Source: Adiantum capillus-veneris (lineage: Eukaryota; Streptophyta; Polypodiopsida; Polypodiales; Pteridaceae). Taken from it: a stretch of 64,000 bases of DNA. The stretch is taken from NCBI GenBank assembly GCA_014529385.2, contig CM043945.1:152435741-152499740 (forward strand), in the 5' to 3' direction. The notes below the pieces were generated by a model. It searched no databases and had not been told where the DNA came from. It worked only from the letters and a program-made list of their open reading frames with translations. This document shows, piece after piece, positions 63,338 to 64,000 of the stretch (positions within the stretch are counted from its first letter, which is position 1; every line of letters begins with the position of its first letter). The position numbers were made by a program, and so were the translations under genes.

Positions 63338-63696
63338 TAGGGTAAAGGAGCCAGTTGTAACACATGTGCCTTTTAAAAGTCATGCACGTCTCAATTTAGA
63401 GATAAAAATTTGGAATATGCTAGGAATCTTGCTTATGTGTCAACTTGTGATTTGCTGAAAACTATACCATTACTGGGCCTTGGGTGTTTCTAACCCCTAG
63501 AAGACCTCAAAATTTAAACTTTCTCAAATTGACTGCCCAAATTAAATCAAATAAATATCAATCTTGGTATTACTTAATCCGCCTTTGCATGAGGAATCTC
63601 ATGTAAATTTCAAAATTCAAATCTGACCAAATTTGCAAAATCCCACCCAAAATTACACTTTTTTTCTTGAGTGTCTAAACTGGCTCCTTTACCCTA
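63338..63696. mobile_element. MITE-like element 2 (359 bp)
   Basis: Perfect 19-bp terminal inverted repeats, TAGGGTAAAGGAGCCAGTT at 63338-63356 and its reverse complement at 63678-63696. TA at both tips could be the target duplication (Tc1/mariner-like), or the flanks could belong to another type. The interior is AT-rich and non-coding. Confidence 0.75.
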
Positions 63697-64000
63697 AACA
63701 TCCATGCTAGCTACTTATGTTTATACTTCATATTTTTGCAAGTTTCATGTAAAACAAAGATTTTTGTTTTTACTTTAATTAAATAGAAAAAGTGTGTGAG
63801 ATTGATACACATTAGAAGAAACTTGGACTCACTTTCGGGCCTTTTTAGTTCTAAAGAGAGAGTGGCACTCGATTAATGAGGAAGAGGCTTATGTTACGTT
63901 GAAAATCAATATTTTGGAGCCAAACTCGTTGAGAAAAAAAAAGAATAATAATATTTTTGTTCTTCAAATTACATAATGTCGCACTTTCAAAGCATAAATG
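63697..64000. other. AT-rich sequence to the window end
   Basis: No gene or repeat seen. Confidence 0.5.

Noticed and set aside
1-64000. CRISPR arrays, bacterial operons or defence systems
   Set aside because: No regular spaced repeats with unique spacers of CRISPR type, and the gene content is that of a plant nuclear genome. The 23-bp motif cluster at 55826 has irregular spacing.

Overview
The window looks like a repeat-dense stretch of a large land-plant nuclear genome. It holds plant-type Ty3 and Ty1 LTR retrotransposons with plant primer-binding sites, one spliced plant-type gene, many microsatellites and MITE-like fold-backs. No rRNA, tRNA, CRISPR or bacterial operon structure was seen. 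The mix of a dual-RNase-H Tat-like element, an unusual Ty3 lineage (RT active site FIDDLPIKG) and a group II PLP decarboxylase with one long intron would fit a fern or other seed-free plant. That placement is inference only.

Layout: (1) 1-29927 is a degraded Ty3 element, here called E. Its gag is split at 1860/20729 by the insertion of Ty3 element A (1861-20728, minus strand, LTRs of about 1.15-1.2 kb, TSD ACGG). Element A is itself split by Ty3 element B (6658-16765, plus strand, LTRs of about 2.05 kb, TSD ACGT). (2) 29928-30624 is unassigned. (3) 30625-44658 is a Ty1/copia element D (228-bp LTRs, initiator-Met tRNA PBS). Its reverse transcriptase is split by element C (34692-43566, identical-length 566-bp LTRs, TSD GAGAC, tRNA-Asp-type PBS). 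C carries one intact 1694-codon gag-protease ORF related to E but lacks RT, RNase H and integrase. (4) 44659-57436 is mostly non-coding, with a possible minus-strand promoter/leader, degenerate exon-like pieces, an LTR edge with a PBS at 53359, two very long C-tracts and several local repeat families. (5) 57437-61723 (minus) is a two-exon PLP-dependent decarboxylase gene of 628 codons with a TATA box about 70 bp before its ATG. (6) 62422-63696 holds two MITE-like elements sharing a 19-bp terminal inverted repeat.

The most novel item is a family of 70-72-codon ORFs in the 5' leaders of two unrelated Ty3 elements. There are two adjacent copies in the LTR of B, overlapping by ATGA, and one copy between the LTR and gag of A. 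The proteins match along their whole length while the codons differ, as expected of selected coding sequence. A second notable pair is an extra retropepsin-like domain downstream of the integrase in E, and the young element C, which looks like an in-frame pol-deletion derivative of the E family that would need enzymes in trans.

Insertion order follows from nesting: E before A before B, and D before C. LTR divergence read by eye agrees: D and A show a few percent, B about one percent, C under one percent.
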